NCBI GenBank assembly: GCA_965115825.1 | Contig: OZ220464.1 | Span: 2,108,001-2,172,000 of the forward strand | Direction: 5' to 3' | Origin: Bin87 sp965115825 | Lineage (GTDB): Bacteria; Chloroflexota; Dehalococcoidia; Lucifugimonadales; UBA3495 | Length of the DNA stretch: 64,000 nucleotides | Part shown: positions 25,683 through 34,899 of the stretch, piece by piece | Position numbering within the stretch: position 1 is the first letter of the stretch | How the letters are laid out: every line of letters begins with the position of its first letter | The notes under the pieces: generated by a model | What the model was told of the DNA's origin: nothing | Database searches by the model: none | Seen by the model: the letters and a program-made list of their open reading frames with translations, nothing else | Program-made: the position numbers and the translations under genes

Positions 25683-26435
25683 TTACCCAACTTCTGCTAA
25701 GAGGTGTGCGTCTGCTGCGCTGCTGTGCTGCATGATCCACGCACGCAGCGTCGCTGCGCGCTGTCTCTGGTCAACATCGTCGGTATCCAGAATGCAACGG
25801 CAGGTGCGGGTGTAAGAATTGATGGTGCCCAGCTCCGTATTTTTGTCCCAACTCCAAGGCCTGCCCTGTGCGTCCCGGAGAACAAGGTCGCATATTTCGC
25901 GGTTAATCGGAACGGCGAATTCAAACCGGCGCGATCGATCGGAACCTGCGACACCCCAAAATCTAGCATCGTCTCTATATGAATGGGCGTTGTTTCTGAA
26001 CCTATCTTCTTGAGGAGAGACCCAGCCGGCAAGTTCAGTCAGCAGCCCGCCTATCAAGTAAAACCCGGATTGGCCAGTTCGTAGCCCTGATTGCCAACCT
26101 TCCAGTCGGGCTAAAAACAGCAGGACATTGCCCTCTTTCATCTGGGTGAGTGCGGCAGAGCGTCCGTTGTCGCCGGCATCGCCATAGGTGAAAGTGGTGA
26201 ACTCGGGGTCGTTATGGCAAGGCACGTTCCAGTATTCTTCCGGCACGTAGCGTAATAGGTCATGGGAAGGGCTATTGTATGAACGCAGGTCCGCGTAGCG
26301 AATGACGCGAGGCTGTGAAGACTCTTCCTCCCCAGCAGGAATTGGCACAAGCTCGAACGTTCCGTCTGCAAAGAGGGGGCTGAACAGCCTCCGATGGCTG
26401 GAATTGGCGCCCACGTTCGCTAAGTAGATGCGCAT
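25683..26435 (-). CDS. Nmad3-like (nucleotide modification associated domain 3) protein
   Basis: A 250-residue protein whose N-terminus (MRIYLANVGANSSHRRLFSP, then FADGTFELVPIP) has the shape of Nmad3 proteins. Later segments include YVPEEYWNVPCHNDPEF, TFTYGD, NVLLFLARLEGW and FYLIGGLL. AAAGGAGG lies 7 bases before the ATG. Nmad domains occur near DNA-modification enzymes, but none is seen within several kilobases. It is directly downstream of the polyprenyl synthase gene, an unrelated housekeeping function, which suggests insertion of the cassette into a stable locus. Confidence 0.6.
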   Translation of the reverse strand: MRIYLANVGANSSHRRLFSPLFADGTFELVPIPAGEEESSQPRVIRYADLRSYNSPSHDLLRYVPEEYWNVPCHNDPEFTTFTYGDAGDNGRSAALTQMKEGNVLLFLARLEGWQSGLRTGQSGFYLIGGLLTELAGWVSPQEDRFRNNAHSYRDDARFWGVAGSDRSRRFEFAVPINREICDLVLRDAQGRPWSWDKNTELGTINSYTRTCRCILDTDDVDQRQRAATLRAWIMQHSSAADAHLLAEVG

Positions 26436-26447
26436 TTGAGACCTCCT

Positions 26448-27452
26448 TTAGTGTGACCGTTCCCGAATGTAATCTACCATTTGGAGCAAGGAGCGGCGCG
26501 GCGGACAGTCGGCTAGTTCGTCCAGGGCGCCGGCGGCGGCGGCGCAATAATCGCGTATGGAGGCAAAGCACTGAGGAATGATGTCGGAGTCGCTAATCAT
26601 ATCCAGGGATCGTTCGAGCAGATTGTCCACATCACCGTCTCCGCTTTTGATGGCGGCGAACAGTGCGGCGATAGGATGCTCTTCCGGGTAGCGTTCCATC
26701 AGCATTATGCTGGGCAGCGTCAGCACTCCTTGCAGCAGGTCGTTGCCGACCGGCTTGCCAACTTCGTTGGCGTCTCCCTGCACGTCCAGCAGGTCGTCCA
26801 CAATCTGAAACGCCATGCCGATGTTGTACCCGTACCGCCGCAGCGCCTGGACTTCCCGTTCCGGCGCGTTCCCGAGTATAGCTCCCGATTCCGCCGACGT
26901 GCAGAACAGCGACGCCGTCTTTCGGTAGATGCGTTCATCGTAAAGGCGGCGGGCCTTGGGGGGGTCGAACGTGGTGAAAAACTCAATCAACTGCCCGCTC
27001 GCGAGCTCCATAATGGTTTCGGAGAAGCGCCGTATGACCCTGATGACTTCGGTATCGCACACGAACGTCGCCGACGTGGCAAACAGGTAGTCGCCCATCA
27101 GCACGGCCACATGGTTGCCGTACAGCTTGTTGACGGTGGGCTTGCCGCGACGCAGACCGGCGTTATCCACGGTGTCGTCGTGTATCAGCGTTGCCAGATG
27201 CAGCAGTTCCACCGCCGACGCCATTATCAGCGAGCGGCGGCGCTCATGGGGGTGAAACTCGGCCGCCAGCAACGTCAGCGCCGGCCGCACTCGCTTGCCG
27301 CCGGAGCGCAGCGCGTAGTCAAGCAATGGGTCGAGGTCGGCTATGTCCGTCCGGCACAGCTGATGCAGCTGCTCCTCGACCTGAGCCAGCTGCTCGGCGA
27401 TGGGAGAGTAGATGGAAACGGTTTTCAAGTCCGGCCCGGTCTGCACAGCCAA
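26448..27452 (-). CDS. Polyprenyl diphosphate synthase
   Basis: A 334-residue trans-isoprenyl diphosphate synthase. The first Asp-rich motif is HDDTVDNAGLRRG, the second is QIVDDLLDVQGD, and the substrate loop is GGKRVRPALTLLA. It elongates FPP or GGPP with isopentenyl diphosphate to make the side chain of a quinone such as menaquinone. Chain length cannot be fixed by eye; heptaprenyl or octaprenyl synthases are closest in length. The start is a TTG or a nearby GTG, 23 bp after metG. Confidence 0.88.
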   Translation of the reverse strand: MAVQTGPDLKTVSIYSPIAEQLAQVEEQLHQLCRTDIADLDPLLDYALRSGGKRVRPALTLLAAEFHPHERRRSLIMASAVELLHLATLIHDDTVDNAGLRRGKPTVNKLYGNHVAVLMGDYLFATSATFVCDTEVIRVIRRFSETIMELASGQLIEFFTTFDPPKARRLYDERIYRKTASLFCTSAESGAILGNAPEREVQALRRYGYNIGMAFQIVDDLLDVQGDANEVGKPVGNDLLQGVLTLPSIMLMERYPEEHPIAALFAAIKSGDGDVDNLLERSLDMISDSDIIPQCFASIRDYCAAAAGALDELADCPPRRSLLQMVDYIRERSH

Positions 27453-27475
27453 TCGCTCAGTGATTCAGTGAGGAG

Positions 27476-29161
27476 CTACGGGGATGCGTCCAGCAGGGCC
27501 GCTTCCTGCTCCGCCACCACCGGGTCCAGCTTGGCGTACAGAGCGGAGGGGTTGCGCAGCGGCCTGCCGGGTGCGATGGCATTCCAAGCTGTGGCGAAGT
27601 CCCATGGTTGAGCGGCTGCGTCGCCGTCGAATCCCAGAAAGTCGTGCACTTTCCGGCTGGTGAACGGAAGGTAGGGCGCCAGCATAACCTTGAGGCAGTT
27701 GATGGCGCGGATGGCGGCGGTCAGGCTACGGGCCGCGTCAGCCCGGTTGCTCTTGATTGCCTGCCAGGGAGCCTGACCGTCCAGGTATCGGTTGGTTTCC
27801 TGGGCGAGGGCGAAAGCTCGGCTGATGCCGGCCCGGAAGCGGGTGTGGTTCAGGCTGTCCGCCACGTCGGCCATGGCCTGCCGCGCCGATTCCATCAGGG
27901 CGGCCTCGGCGTCTCCCGCAGCTGCCGCGTCAACGGGAACCTTACCGTCAAAGTTGCGGTAGGTGAACCGCAGCACCCGGTTCACCAGGTTGCCGTAGGT
28001 GGCCACCAGCTCGTCGTTGTTGCGCCGCACGAATTCGCTCCAGCTGAAATCGGTATCCCCGGTTTCCGGCATATTGATTGACAGCAGGTAGCGGAGCGGG
28101 TCGGGGTCGTACCGGTCCAGATAGTCCGGCACCCACACCGCCCAGTTTTGGCTGGTGGAGAACTTGCGGCTTTCCAAGTTCAAAAACTCATTGGCGGGCA
28201 CGTCGTAGGGCAGGTTCAGGCCACCGTAGCCCATCAGCATTGCCGGCCAGATGATGCTGTGGAAGGGGATGTTGTCCTTGCCGATAAAGTAGTAGGAGCG
28301 GGCGGCGGCGTCTTTCCAGAAGTCCTGCCAGGCGTCGGGATTGCCGGAACGTTCCGCCCACTCCACTGCCGCTGACAGATAGCCAATGACTGCCTCAAAC
28401 CACACGTAGATGCGCTTTGCCTCGTAGCCTTCCAGAGGCAATGGGACGCCCCAGGTAAGGTCGCGCGTAATCGCCCGGTCTTTCAGCCCGCCTTGCAGGA
28501 AGCCTCGCGTTGAGTTGGCTACGTTAGGGCGCCAGTGTCGCTTCTCGCCGATCCAGTCCAGCAGCGGCTGCTCGAAGGCGGAGAGCTTCAGGAAGAAGTG
28601 TTCCGAGTCCCGAAAATCCGGCGTGTCTCCGCAGATGTTGCAACGCGGTTCCAGCAGGTCGATGGGGTCAAGGGTATGCCCGCAGCTGTCGCATTGGTCG
28701 CCCCGGGCCCGTTCGTTGCCGCAGTGGGGGCAGGTTCCTTCTACATAGCGGTCGGGCAGGAAGCGGACGCAGCCGGCGCAGTAAGCCAGTAGCATCGTGT
28801 CGGAATAGATGTAACCCTGCTGCCGCAGCTTCAGGAAAACGTCTTGCACTACCCGGCGGTGGTTTTCGGTATGCGTGGACGTGAACAGGTCAAAGGAGAT
28901 GCCCAGCCGTTGCCACGTGTCCAGAAACAGCGCGTGGTAGCGTTCCAGCACAGCCTCGGGCGTTAGGCCCTCCTGGTCGGCCCGGATTGTGATGGGCGTT
29001 CCGTGAGCGTCCGAGCCGGACACCATCAACACTTCGTTGCCCTGCATTCGATGGTACCGCGCGAAGATGTCAGCAGCCAGATAGCAGCCCGCAATGTGTC
29101 CCATGTGCAGGGGCCCATTGGCATACGGCCACGCCACGCCGATGAAAATGCGTTCGGGCAA
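27476..29161 (-). CDS. metG: Methionyl-tRNA synthetase
   Basis: A 561-residue class I synthetase. The HIGH-type motif is PLHMGHIAG; the KMSKS-type loop is ESRKFSTS. A zinc knuckle is present (CAGC, CPHCGNE, CDSCGHT, CNICG). The anticodon-binding helical domain follows. There is no C-terminal EMAP-like domain, so it is the short form. The start is TTG preceded by GGAGG seven bases upstream. Confidence 0.95.
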   Translation of the reverse strand: MPERIFIGVAWPYANGPLHMGHIAGCYLAADIFARYHRMQGNEVLMVSGSDAHGTPITIRADQEGLTPEAVLERYHALFLDTWQRLGISFDLFTSTHTENHRRVVQDVFLKLRQQGYIYSDTMLLAYCAGCVRFLPDRYVEGTCPHCGNERARGDQCDSCGHTLDPIDLLEPRCNICGDTPDFRDSEHFFLKLSAFEQPLLDWIGEKRHWRPNVANSTRGFLQGGLKDRAITRDLTWGVPLPLEGYEAKRIYVWFEAVIGYLSAAVEWAERSGNPDAWQDFWKDAAARSYYFIGKDNIPFHSIIWPAMLMGYGGLNLPYDVPANEFLNLESRKFSTSQNWAVWVPDYLDRYDPDPLRYLLSINMPETGDTDFSWSEFVRRNNDELVATYGNLVNRVLRFTYRNFDGKVPVDAAAAGDAEAALMESARQAMADVADSLNHTRFRAGISRAFALAQETNRYLDGQAPWQAIKSNRADAARSLTAAIRAINCLKVMLAPYLPFTSRKVHDFLGFDGDAAAQPWDFATAWNAIAPGRPLRNPSALYAKLDPVVAEQEAALLDASP

Positions 29162-29257
29162 TGCCGATCCTCCTTGATGATACTGCCGGGTGATATTACC
29201 GGATGATGCCCGCCCATTCTAGCACATGGGAACCTTGCGGGGAGGGAGTACGGAGGA

Positions 29258-29287
29258 CGTGGGCTCCGGCTTGCGGAGGAACGACGG
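29258..29287. repeat. Short hairpin repeat, copy 3 (inverted)
   Basis: Read on the minus strand it begins CCGTCGTTCC as copy 2 does, and its arms CTCCG/CGGAG differ from copies 1 and 2 on both sides while still pairing. Such compensatory change suggests the hairpin itself is selected or mobilised. Confidence 0.45.
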
Positions 29288-29319
29288 TGTGGAAGTGTGA
29301 GAAAGACTGCGTTCTATCG

Positions 29320-29348
29320 TTGACAGCGGCTTGCAGCGGTGATAGCAT
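29320..29348 (+). promoter_or_regulatory. Sigma-70-type promoter of the ilv operon
   Basis: TTGACA and TAGCAT are separated by exactly 17 bases, 20-30 bp before the T-box leader begins. Transcription would start near 29,355. Confidence 0.7.
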
Positions 29349-29354
29349 CGTTGC

Positions 29355-29643
29355 CAGTGTTCCGCTGTGATGGGGAGTAGTAGGCGGGTAAGGCTTCACA
29401 GAGAGTCGACGGTTGGTGCAAGTCGGCAGCCTGAACCTCCGAACTCGCCCCGGAGCGACCAGCCTGATACGTTGCCTATATCGCAGCGCGCAGGGTTGGC
29501 GGGTCGGCCCCGATACAGGCTGTGTACAGAGCGTTTCGCATTGCGCGCCGGATGCAATCGGCGGCTTGCGGAAAAGAAGGGTGGTACCGCGGGTTTTGCA
29601 ACCCGTCCCTTCGGGGGCGGGGCTTTTTATTATCTGGTCCACA
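29355..29643 (+). promoter_or_regulatory. T-box leader (probably leucine-specific) upstream of ilvB
   Basis: All T-box landmarks are visible. Stem I has an AGTA segment near 29,376, AGAGAG at 29,400 and the apical GGTTGGTG at 29,411. The antiterminator holds AGGGTGGTACCGCGGG at 29,579-29,594. The terminator stem CCCGTCCC/GGGGCGGG ends in TTTTT at about 29,627. The specifier loop reads GAA-CTC-G at 29,441-29,447, giving CUC (Leu). Uncharged tRNA-Leu would favour readthrough into ilvB, ilvN, ilvC and leuA. A Pro reading (CCU, a few bases earlier) is less likely given the genes. Confidence 0.88.
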
Positions 29644-29682
29644 GAGACAGCGACGTTGGCGGAACCGCAGGAGTAGCCAAAC

Positions 29683-31389
29683 ATGGAAATGACCGGCGCG
29701 GAAATAATTTGCGAAAGTCTGCTGCGCGAAGGCGTGGATACCATATTCGGGCTGCCGGGCGGCGCCGTATTGCCTTTCTACGGCGCGCTGTCCGGCTATC
29801 CCGGCCTGCGCCACATCCTGGTACGCCACGAACAGGCCGCCGCCATGGCTGCCGACGGCTACGCGCGGGCCACCGGCAAAGTTGGCGTATGCTCCGCCAC
29901 TTCAGGGCCTGGCGCAACCAATCTGGTAACCGGCCTGGCCTCGGCCCAAATGGATTCGGTTCCCATCGTCTGCATCACAGGGCAGGTTCCCCGTCCCGCC
30001 ATCGGCAGGGACGCTTTCCAGGAGACCGACATCACCGGCATTACCCTGCCGGTTACCAAGCACAACTACCTGGTGATGGACGTGCGCGACGTGGCGCCGG
30101 CCATTAAGGAAGCCTTCTATATCGCGCGCACGGGCCGGCCCGGCCCCGTCCTGATCGATGTCCCGAAAGACATCCTGGCCGGCGAAAAAATCGAATTTGA
30201 ATGGCCTACAACGGTTGACCTGCCCGGTTACAACCCGCCGGGAGATCCCGATCCGCAGCAGATTGCCGTCGCAGCGCAGCTCATTGACCAGGCGGAACGC
30301 CCGGTTATCCTGGCCGGCCACGGCGTGCTCATCTCCCGAGCCTGGGATGAGCTGCGGGAGTTGGCCGAAAAAGCGCAGATTCCGGTTATCACGACTCTTT
30401 TGGGCATCGGCTCTCTTCCTACCGACCATGTGCTGCACATGGGTATGCCCGGAATGCACGGCATGGCCTACGCCAGCCTGGCCATCGACCGCTCCGATTT
30501 GGTCATTGCCCTCGGCGCGCGCTTTGACGACCGGGTTACCGGGCGCTTGTCGGATTTCGCTCCTCACGCCAAAATCATCCACTTTGACGTTGACCCCAGC
30601 GAGTTCAATAAGAACGTCGTCGCCGACGTGCCCGTTCTCGGAGACCTTAAAGCCAGCCTTCGCGCCCTGGCCAGTCGGGTCAGCGCCAATGTCCACCTGG
30701 ACTGGATTAAGGAGACGGACACTCTGCGGGCTGAGCATCCCTCGCTGTTTATCCGCAAGTCTGAACAGCTCCTGCCTCAGCAGGTGCTCAAAGAGCTTTC
30801 CGACGCTACGGACGGCCAATCCATCATCGTTACAGGCGTCGGCCAGCACCAGATGTGGGCTGCCCAGCATTACGGATATAAGGAGCCCAACTCGCTGATA
30901 ACCTCCGGCGGCAGCGGCGCCATGGGCTTTGAGGTGCCGGCAGCGCTTGGGGCCAAGGTGGGGCGCCCCGACAAAACCGTCTGGTCCATCGCCGGGGATG
31001 GCGGCTTCCAGATGACCTTGTGCGACCTGGCCACCGCCGTGGAAAACAACATCGACGTGAAGTACGCCATTTTGAACAATGGCTCGCTGGGCATGGTTCG
31101 TCAGTGGCAGGATTTTTTCTATGGGAAGGACTTCTTCGCCACCATCTACAGCGGCAACCCTGACTTCGTGAAGCTGGCCGAAGCCTACGGCATCCGGGGC
31201 ATCCGCGTAACCAAGCAGGACGAAGTAGCCGGCGCCATCCAGGAAGCTATGGAGACGCCTGGCCCGGTGGTGGTGGACTTTGTGGTGAAAGAGGACGAAT
31301 TCGTGTATCCCATGATACCGGCCGGCGAGTCGGTGCACGAAATGCTGGAAGAACCCGAGGCCGAGGGGGTGGGTATTGAAACCGCATAG
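29683..31389 (+). CDS. ilvB: Acetolactate synthase, large subunit (operon copy)
   Basis: A 568-residue ThDP enzyme that condenses two pyruvates, or pyruvate and 2-ketobutyrate, in branched-chain amino acid synthesis. The catalytic Glu is in VRHEQAAAMAADGYAR. The ThDP motif is GDGGFQMTLCDLATAVENN, continuing to NNGSLGMVRQW. The FAD-binding middle domain is present. It is followed by ilvN with a 14-bp overlap and led by the T-box. A paralogue with similar sequence lies at 44,933-46,633. Confidence 0.95.
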   Translation: MEMTGAEIICESLLREGVDTIFGLPGGAVLPFYGALSGYPGLRHILVRHEQAAAMAADGYARATGKVGVCSATSGPGATNLVTGLASAQMDSVPIVCITGQVPRPAIGRDAFQETDITGITLPVTKHNYLVMDVRDVAPAIKEAFYIARTGRPGPVLIDVPKDILAGEKIEFEWPTTVDLPGYNPPGDPDPQQIAVAAQLIDQAERPVILAGHGVLISRAWDELRELAEKAQIPVITTLLGIGSLPTDHVLHMGMPGMHGMAYASLAIDRSDLVIALGARFDDRVTGRLSDFAPHAKIIHFDVDPSEFNKNVVADVPVLGDLKASLRALASRVSANVHLDWIKETDTLRAEHPSLFIRKSEQLLPQQVLKELSDATDGQSIIVTGVGQHQMWAAQHYGYKEPNSLITSGGSGAMGFEVPAALGAKVGRPDKTVWSIAGDGGFQMTLCDLATAVENNIDVKYAILNNGSLGMVRQWQDFFYGKDFFATIYSGNPDFVKLAEAYGIRGIRVTKQDEVAGAIQEAMETPGPVVVDFVVKEDEFVYPMIPAGESVHEMLEEPEAEGVGIETA

Positions 31390-31978
31390 CCAGCAGCAGC
31401 ACACCATCATTGCCCTGGTGCAGGACCGGCCCGGCGTGCTTACCCGGATTGCCAGCCTGTTCCGCCGCCGGGGGTTCAACATCGCCAGCCTGGCGGTCGG
31501 AGCCAGCGAGCAGGCAGGCCTTTCCCGCCTTACCTTCGTCGTAACCGGCGACCAATACACTGTGGAGCAGGCTACCCGCCACCTGGACAAGCTGGTGGAT
31601 GTGGTGAAGGTGTCCAACATATCAGGGGAGGACGTGGTTGCCCGGGAGCTGGCTCTTATCAAAGTCAGGGCTACGCCGTCCAGCCGCAGCGAAATCCTGG
31701 AGATGGCCAATCTGTTCCGAGCCAAAGTGGTGGACGTTGGCGCCCGTTCGCTGGTGGTAGAAATTACCGGCGAAGAGGATAAAATCGATGCTCTTTACGA
31801 CCTGCTCCGGCCTTTTGGCATCCTGGAGCTGATGCGCACCGGGCGCGTCGCCATGGTGCGCGGCAAATCCGGCGGCCGCATCAGCGATGACGTGGGCGCC
31901 GAGAGCGTACCCATCGGGCGAAACGGCACCGCAGTCCAGCCGGCCGGCCCCGTCCCCGGACACTACGAAGGGGTTTAG
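31376..31978 (+). CDS. ilvN: Acetolactate synthase, regulatory small subunit
   Basis: A 200-residue protein with an N-terminal ACT domain (IVALVQDRPGVLTRIASLF, FNIASLAVG) that gives valine feedback control, and the C-terminal ALS_ss_C domain. The last 30 residues (VGAESVPIGRNGTAVQPAG) are an unstructured tail. It starts at TTG 31376 inside the end of ilvB, so translation is coupled. It should pair with the ilvB just upstream and perhaps with the second ilvB. Confidence 0.92.
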   Translation: MKPHSQQQHTIIALVQDRPGVLTRIASLFRRRGFNIASLAVGASEQAGLSRLTFVVTGDQYTVEQATRHLDKLVDVVKVSNISGEDVVARELALIKVRATPSSRSEILEMANLFRAKVVDVGARSLVVEITGEEDKIDALYDLLRPFGILELMRTGRVAMVRGKSGGRISDDVGAESVPIGRNGTAVQPAGPVPGHYEGV

Positions 31979-32029
31979 CCCGCAGCTTCGTCGTTTTCAA
32001 ATCAAGCAAACTTCAGAGAGGGAAACAGC

Positions 32030-33040
32030 ATGGCAGTGAATATCTACACCGAGAAAGACGCCGACCTCTCCGTGCTAAACGGTAAAACGGTTGGCATGGT
32101 TGGCTACGGCAGCCAGGGCCACGCCCACGCCTTGAATCTGCACGACAGCGGGGTCAACGTGATGGTCGGCCTTTACGAAGGCAGCGCCAGCCGCAAGGCT
32201 GCCCGCGACGCCGGCCTTGCCGTGGACAGCGTGGCGGAAGTCGCCAAGGCCGCCGATGTGCTAATGGTGGCTATCCCCGACCACGTGCAGAAGGATGTGT
32301 ACCGGGATGAAATTGAGCCCAACCTGAAGGCGGGCTCCGCCCTGATGTTCGCCCATGGCTTTACCATTCACTACCAGTTTGTGGTTCCACCGACGTCGGT
32401 GGACGTGATGATGATTGCGCCGAAAGCGCCCGGCCACCGGATGCGGGAGCATTTCGTTGAGCAGGGCATCGGCGTCCCGTGTCTGCTGGCGGTGCATCAG
32501 GACGCCACCGGCAGGGCTAAGGATATTGCCCTGGCCTACGCCGCCGGCATCGGCTGCGCCCGCGCCGGGGTTCTGGAAACCACCTTCAAGGATGAAACCG
32601 AAAGCGATCTATTTGGCGAGCAGTCCGTCCTGTGCGGCGGCGTTACCGCCCTCATCAACCTGGCCTTTGAGACTCTGGTGGAGCGCGGCTATCCGCCCGA
32701 AATCGCCTACTTTGAATGCCTCCATGAGCTCAAGATGATTGTTGACCTCATTCAGCAGGGCGGCTTCAACTATATGCGCTACTCGGTGAGCGACACTGCT
32801 GAATACGGCGACCTGACCCGGGGAGTCCGCGTTGTTGACGAGCATGTGCGCGAGAATATGCACCGCGTGCTGGACGAGATTCAGAGCGGCTCTTTCGCCC
32901 GGGAATGGATGGCCGAGTGCGATGAGGGGCGGCATAACTTCCTGCGCCTGCGACAGGAAGCTCGCACCAGCCGCATCCATGAGGTTGGACGGGGCCTCCG
33001 CGAAATTATGCCCTGGCTCAACCCCCGCGAGATCGAGTAA
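32030..33040 (+). CDS. ilvC: Ketol-acid reductoisomerase
   Basis: A 336-residue class I enzyme that rearranges and reduces acetolactate to dihydroxyisovalerate. The nucleotide site is GYGSQGHAHALNLHDSG with a downstream SRK segment typical of NADPH use. The Mg2+ site carboxylates are in DETESDLFGEQSVLCGG, and a second conserved block reads YFECLHELKMIVDL. AGAGAGGGA precedes the ATG. It is the third gene of the operon. Confidence 0.95.
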   Translation: MAVNIYTEKDADLSVLNGKTVGMVGYGSQGHAHALNLHDSGVNVMVGLYEGSASRKAARDAGLAVDSVAEVAKAADVLMVAIPDHVQKDVYRDEIEPNLKAGSALMFAHGFTIHYQFVVPPTSVDVMMIAPKAPGHRMREHFVEQGIGVPCLLAVHQDATGRAKDIALAYAAGIGCARAGVLETTFKDETESDLFGEQSVLCGGVTALINLAFETLVERGYPPEIAYFECLHELKMIVDLIQQGGFNYMRYSVSDTAEYGDLTRGVRVVDEHVRENMHRVLDEIQSGSFAREWMAECDEGRHNFLRLRQEARTSRIHEVGRGLREIMPWLNPREIE

Positions 33041-33075
33041 TTCTCCGACCGCAGAGTAGAGTGAGGAGGCAACAC

Positions 33076-33210
33076 ATGAGAATGGAGGTACTGTGCAGAG
33101 CAGTTCACCATCGCACACTGGTCTTGGCAGGGCTGGCTGCGGTGGACTGCGTGTGCCTGCCGCGCCTTTCCGCAACGACCCGCCCGGGATACAGCAACGG
33201 GCCCAACTGA
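33076..33210 (+). CDS. Possible 44-residue peptide between ilvC and leuA
   Basis: GAGGAGG lies six bases before an ATG that opens 44 codons (MRMEVLCRAVHHRTLVLAG...). The product is rich in Leu, Val and Cys, has no recognisable domain, and ends about 50 bp before leuA. It could be a leader peptide for leuA, although it has no run of leucine codons, or chance. The ribosome site is the only firm evidence. Confidence 0.3.
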   Translation: MRMEVLCRAVHHRTLVLAGLAAVDCVCLPRLSATTRPGYSNGPN

Positions 33211-33258
33211 ACCGCTCTTGCGTGAGCGCAAAGACCCTACGAAGGGAAAGGAACCAAA

Positions 33259-34818
33259 ATGGCTGCACAAGTAAAGTTTCTCGACACCACGCTGCGCGAC
33301 GGGGAACAGTCCGCCGGCATCGGTATGACCGTTGACGAAAAGATGCAGATTGCTCGCCAGCTCGCTAGGCTCAAGGTTGACATCATTGAGGCCGGGTTTG
33401 CTGCCAGCTCTCCCGGCGACTTCCAAGCCGTTCAGCGCATTGCCAACGAGGTGGACGGGCCCATCATATGCTCGCTGTCCCGGGCGGTGGCCGGCGATGT
33501 TGACGCCGCCTGGAACGCCATCAAAGGCGCGGCCAAGCCCCGCATCCATGTTTTCCTGTCGTCCTCGGAAATCCATCAGATGCACCAGCTGCGCAAAGAC
33601 AGGGAAGACGTGATGACCATGGCCGTTCAGATGGTTTCCCGCGCCAAGTCCTACTGCGACGACGTGGAGTTCTCGCCCATGGACGCAACCCGCACCAACC
33701 GGGAATACCTGTATCGGATGCTGGAAGAGGTCATCAAAGTGGGCGCAACCACCATTAACATCGCCGACACCGTTGGCTATGCCATCCCCTCTGATTTCCA
33801 GACGATGCTGAACGACATCCGGCAGAATGTTGCCGGCATTGGCGGAGTAACCCTGTCCGTCCACTGCCACAACGACCTGGGGCTGGCGGTTTCCAACAGT
33901 CTGGCCGCCATTGAGGTCGGAGCGCGTCAGGTTGAGGGCTGCATTAATGGAATCGGAGAGCGCGCGGGCAACGCCTCGCTGGAAGAAATCATCATGGCCC
34001 TGGACACTCGTAAGGACCTGTTCGGGGTCGAGCTGAACGTTGACACCACGCAGATTTATCCCAGCAGCCGCCTGGTCAGCCGAATTACGGGAATGAACGT
34101 CCAGGCCAACAAGGCCATTGTCGGCGAAAACGCTTTCCGCCATGCTTCCGGCATCCACCAGGACGGGGTGCTCAAAGACCGCTCCACCTACGAAGTGATG
34201 CAGCCGGAGCGCATTGGCCTGCCGCCGGACGTGCAACTGGTACTGGGCAAGCTCAGCGGCCGGGCCGGGTTGCAGGCTCGTCTGGAGACGCTGGGTTACT
34301 CACTGGATCGGGAAGAGGTTACCGGCGTGTACCAGCGCTTCCTGGAACTGGCCGACAAGAAGAGCGAAATCACCGACCGCGACCTGGAAGTGCTTATGGA
34401 TGAGGAGAATCGATCTTCCTCCGAGCCGATAACCTACTCGCTGGAAACGGTGCATTTCACCGGCGGGGACAAGGACATTCCCACGGCCACGGTCAGGCTC
34501 ATCGGCCCCGACGGTGCAGCTTACACGGATGCCTCCACCGGCAACGGCCCCGTGGATGCGGTGTGTCGCGCGATTGACCGCGTGATTGGCGCCACCGCCC
34601 GCATCGAGGACTTCCAGGTGCAGGCCGTAACGGAGGGCCGCGACTCGGTGGGTTCGGTTACCATGCGCGTTGAGAATAGCGGTCGCATATTCTCCGGACG
34701 CGGCGCCAACACCGACATTGTTGTCGCCAGCGCCCACGCTTACCTGAGCGCGATGAATCGGATGCTTGCCGCCGACGAGGCGGCGGCGCTGCCCGCCGTG
34801 GGATCTACCCCGGACTAG
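33259..34818 (+). CDS. leuA: 2-isopropylmalate synthase
   Basis: A 519-residue DRE-TIM enzyme that condenses acetyl-CoA with 2-ketoisovalerate. Metal and substrate sites are seen in FLDTTLRDGEQSAG, SVHCHNDLGLAVSN and NGIGERAGNASLEE, with the HASGIHQDGVLK block after. The C-terminal LeuA regulatory domain, which binds leucine, covers about residues 395-505. Citramalate synthase is a less likely alternative. It closes the ilvB-ilvN-ilvC-leuA unit; leuB, leuC and leuD are not in the window. Confidence 0.92.
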   Translation: MAAQVKFLDTTLRDGEQSAGIGMTVDEKMQIARQLARLKVDIIEAGFAASSPGDFQAVQRIANEVDGPIICSLSRAVAGDVDAAWNAIKGAAKPRIHVFLSSSEIHQMHQLRKDREDVMTMAVQMVSRAKSYCDDVEFSPMDATRTNREYLYRMLEEVIKVGATTINIADTVGYAIPSDFQTMLNDIRQNVAGIGGVTLSVHCHNDLGLAVSNSLAAIEVGARQVEGCINGIGERAGNASLEEIIMALDTRKDLFGVELNVDTTQIYPSSRLVSRITGMNVQANKAIVGENAFRHASGIHQDGVLKDRSTYEVMQPERIGLPPDVQLVLGKLSGRAGLQARLETLGYSLDREEVTGVYQRFLELADKKSEITDRDLEVLMDEENRSSSEPITYSLETVHFTGGDKDIPTATVRLIGPDGAAYTDASTGNGPVDAVCRAIDRVIGATARIEDFQVQAVTEGRDSVGSVTMRVENSGRIFSGRGANTDIVVASAHAYLSAMNRMLAADEAAALPAVGSTPD

Positions 34819-34837
34819 ACCGGATTGTGGAGTCCAT

Positions 34838-34881
34838 AGTATTACGCCGGGACAGGTTGCAACCTGTCCCGGCGTAATACT
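34838..34881. terminator. Perfect 44-bp palindrome between convergent genes
   Basis: Two 22-bp arms (outer part AGTATTACGCCGGGACAGG) are exact reverse complements with no spacer; the centre is GTTGCAAC. It lies between the ends of leuA and the convergent MBL gene. As RNA from either strand it forms a long hairpin, so a two-way terminator is the simplest role. A protein-binding site is possible, since no T-run follows. Confidence 0.65.
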
Positions 34882-34899
34882 TGCGTGGGTACGCTGCTG

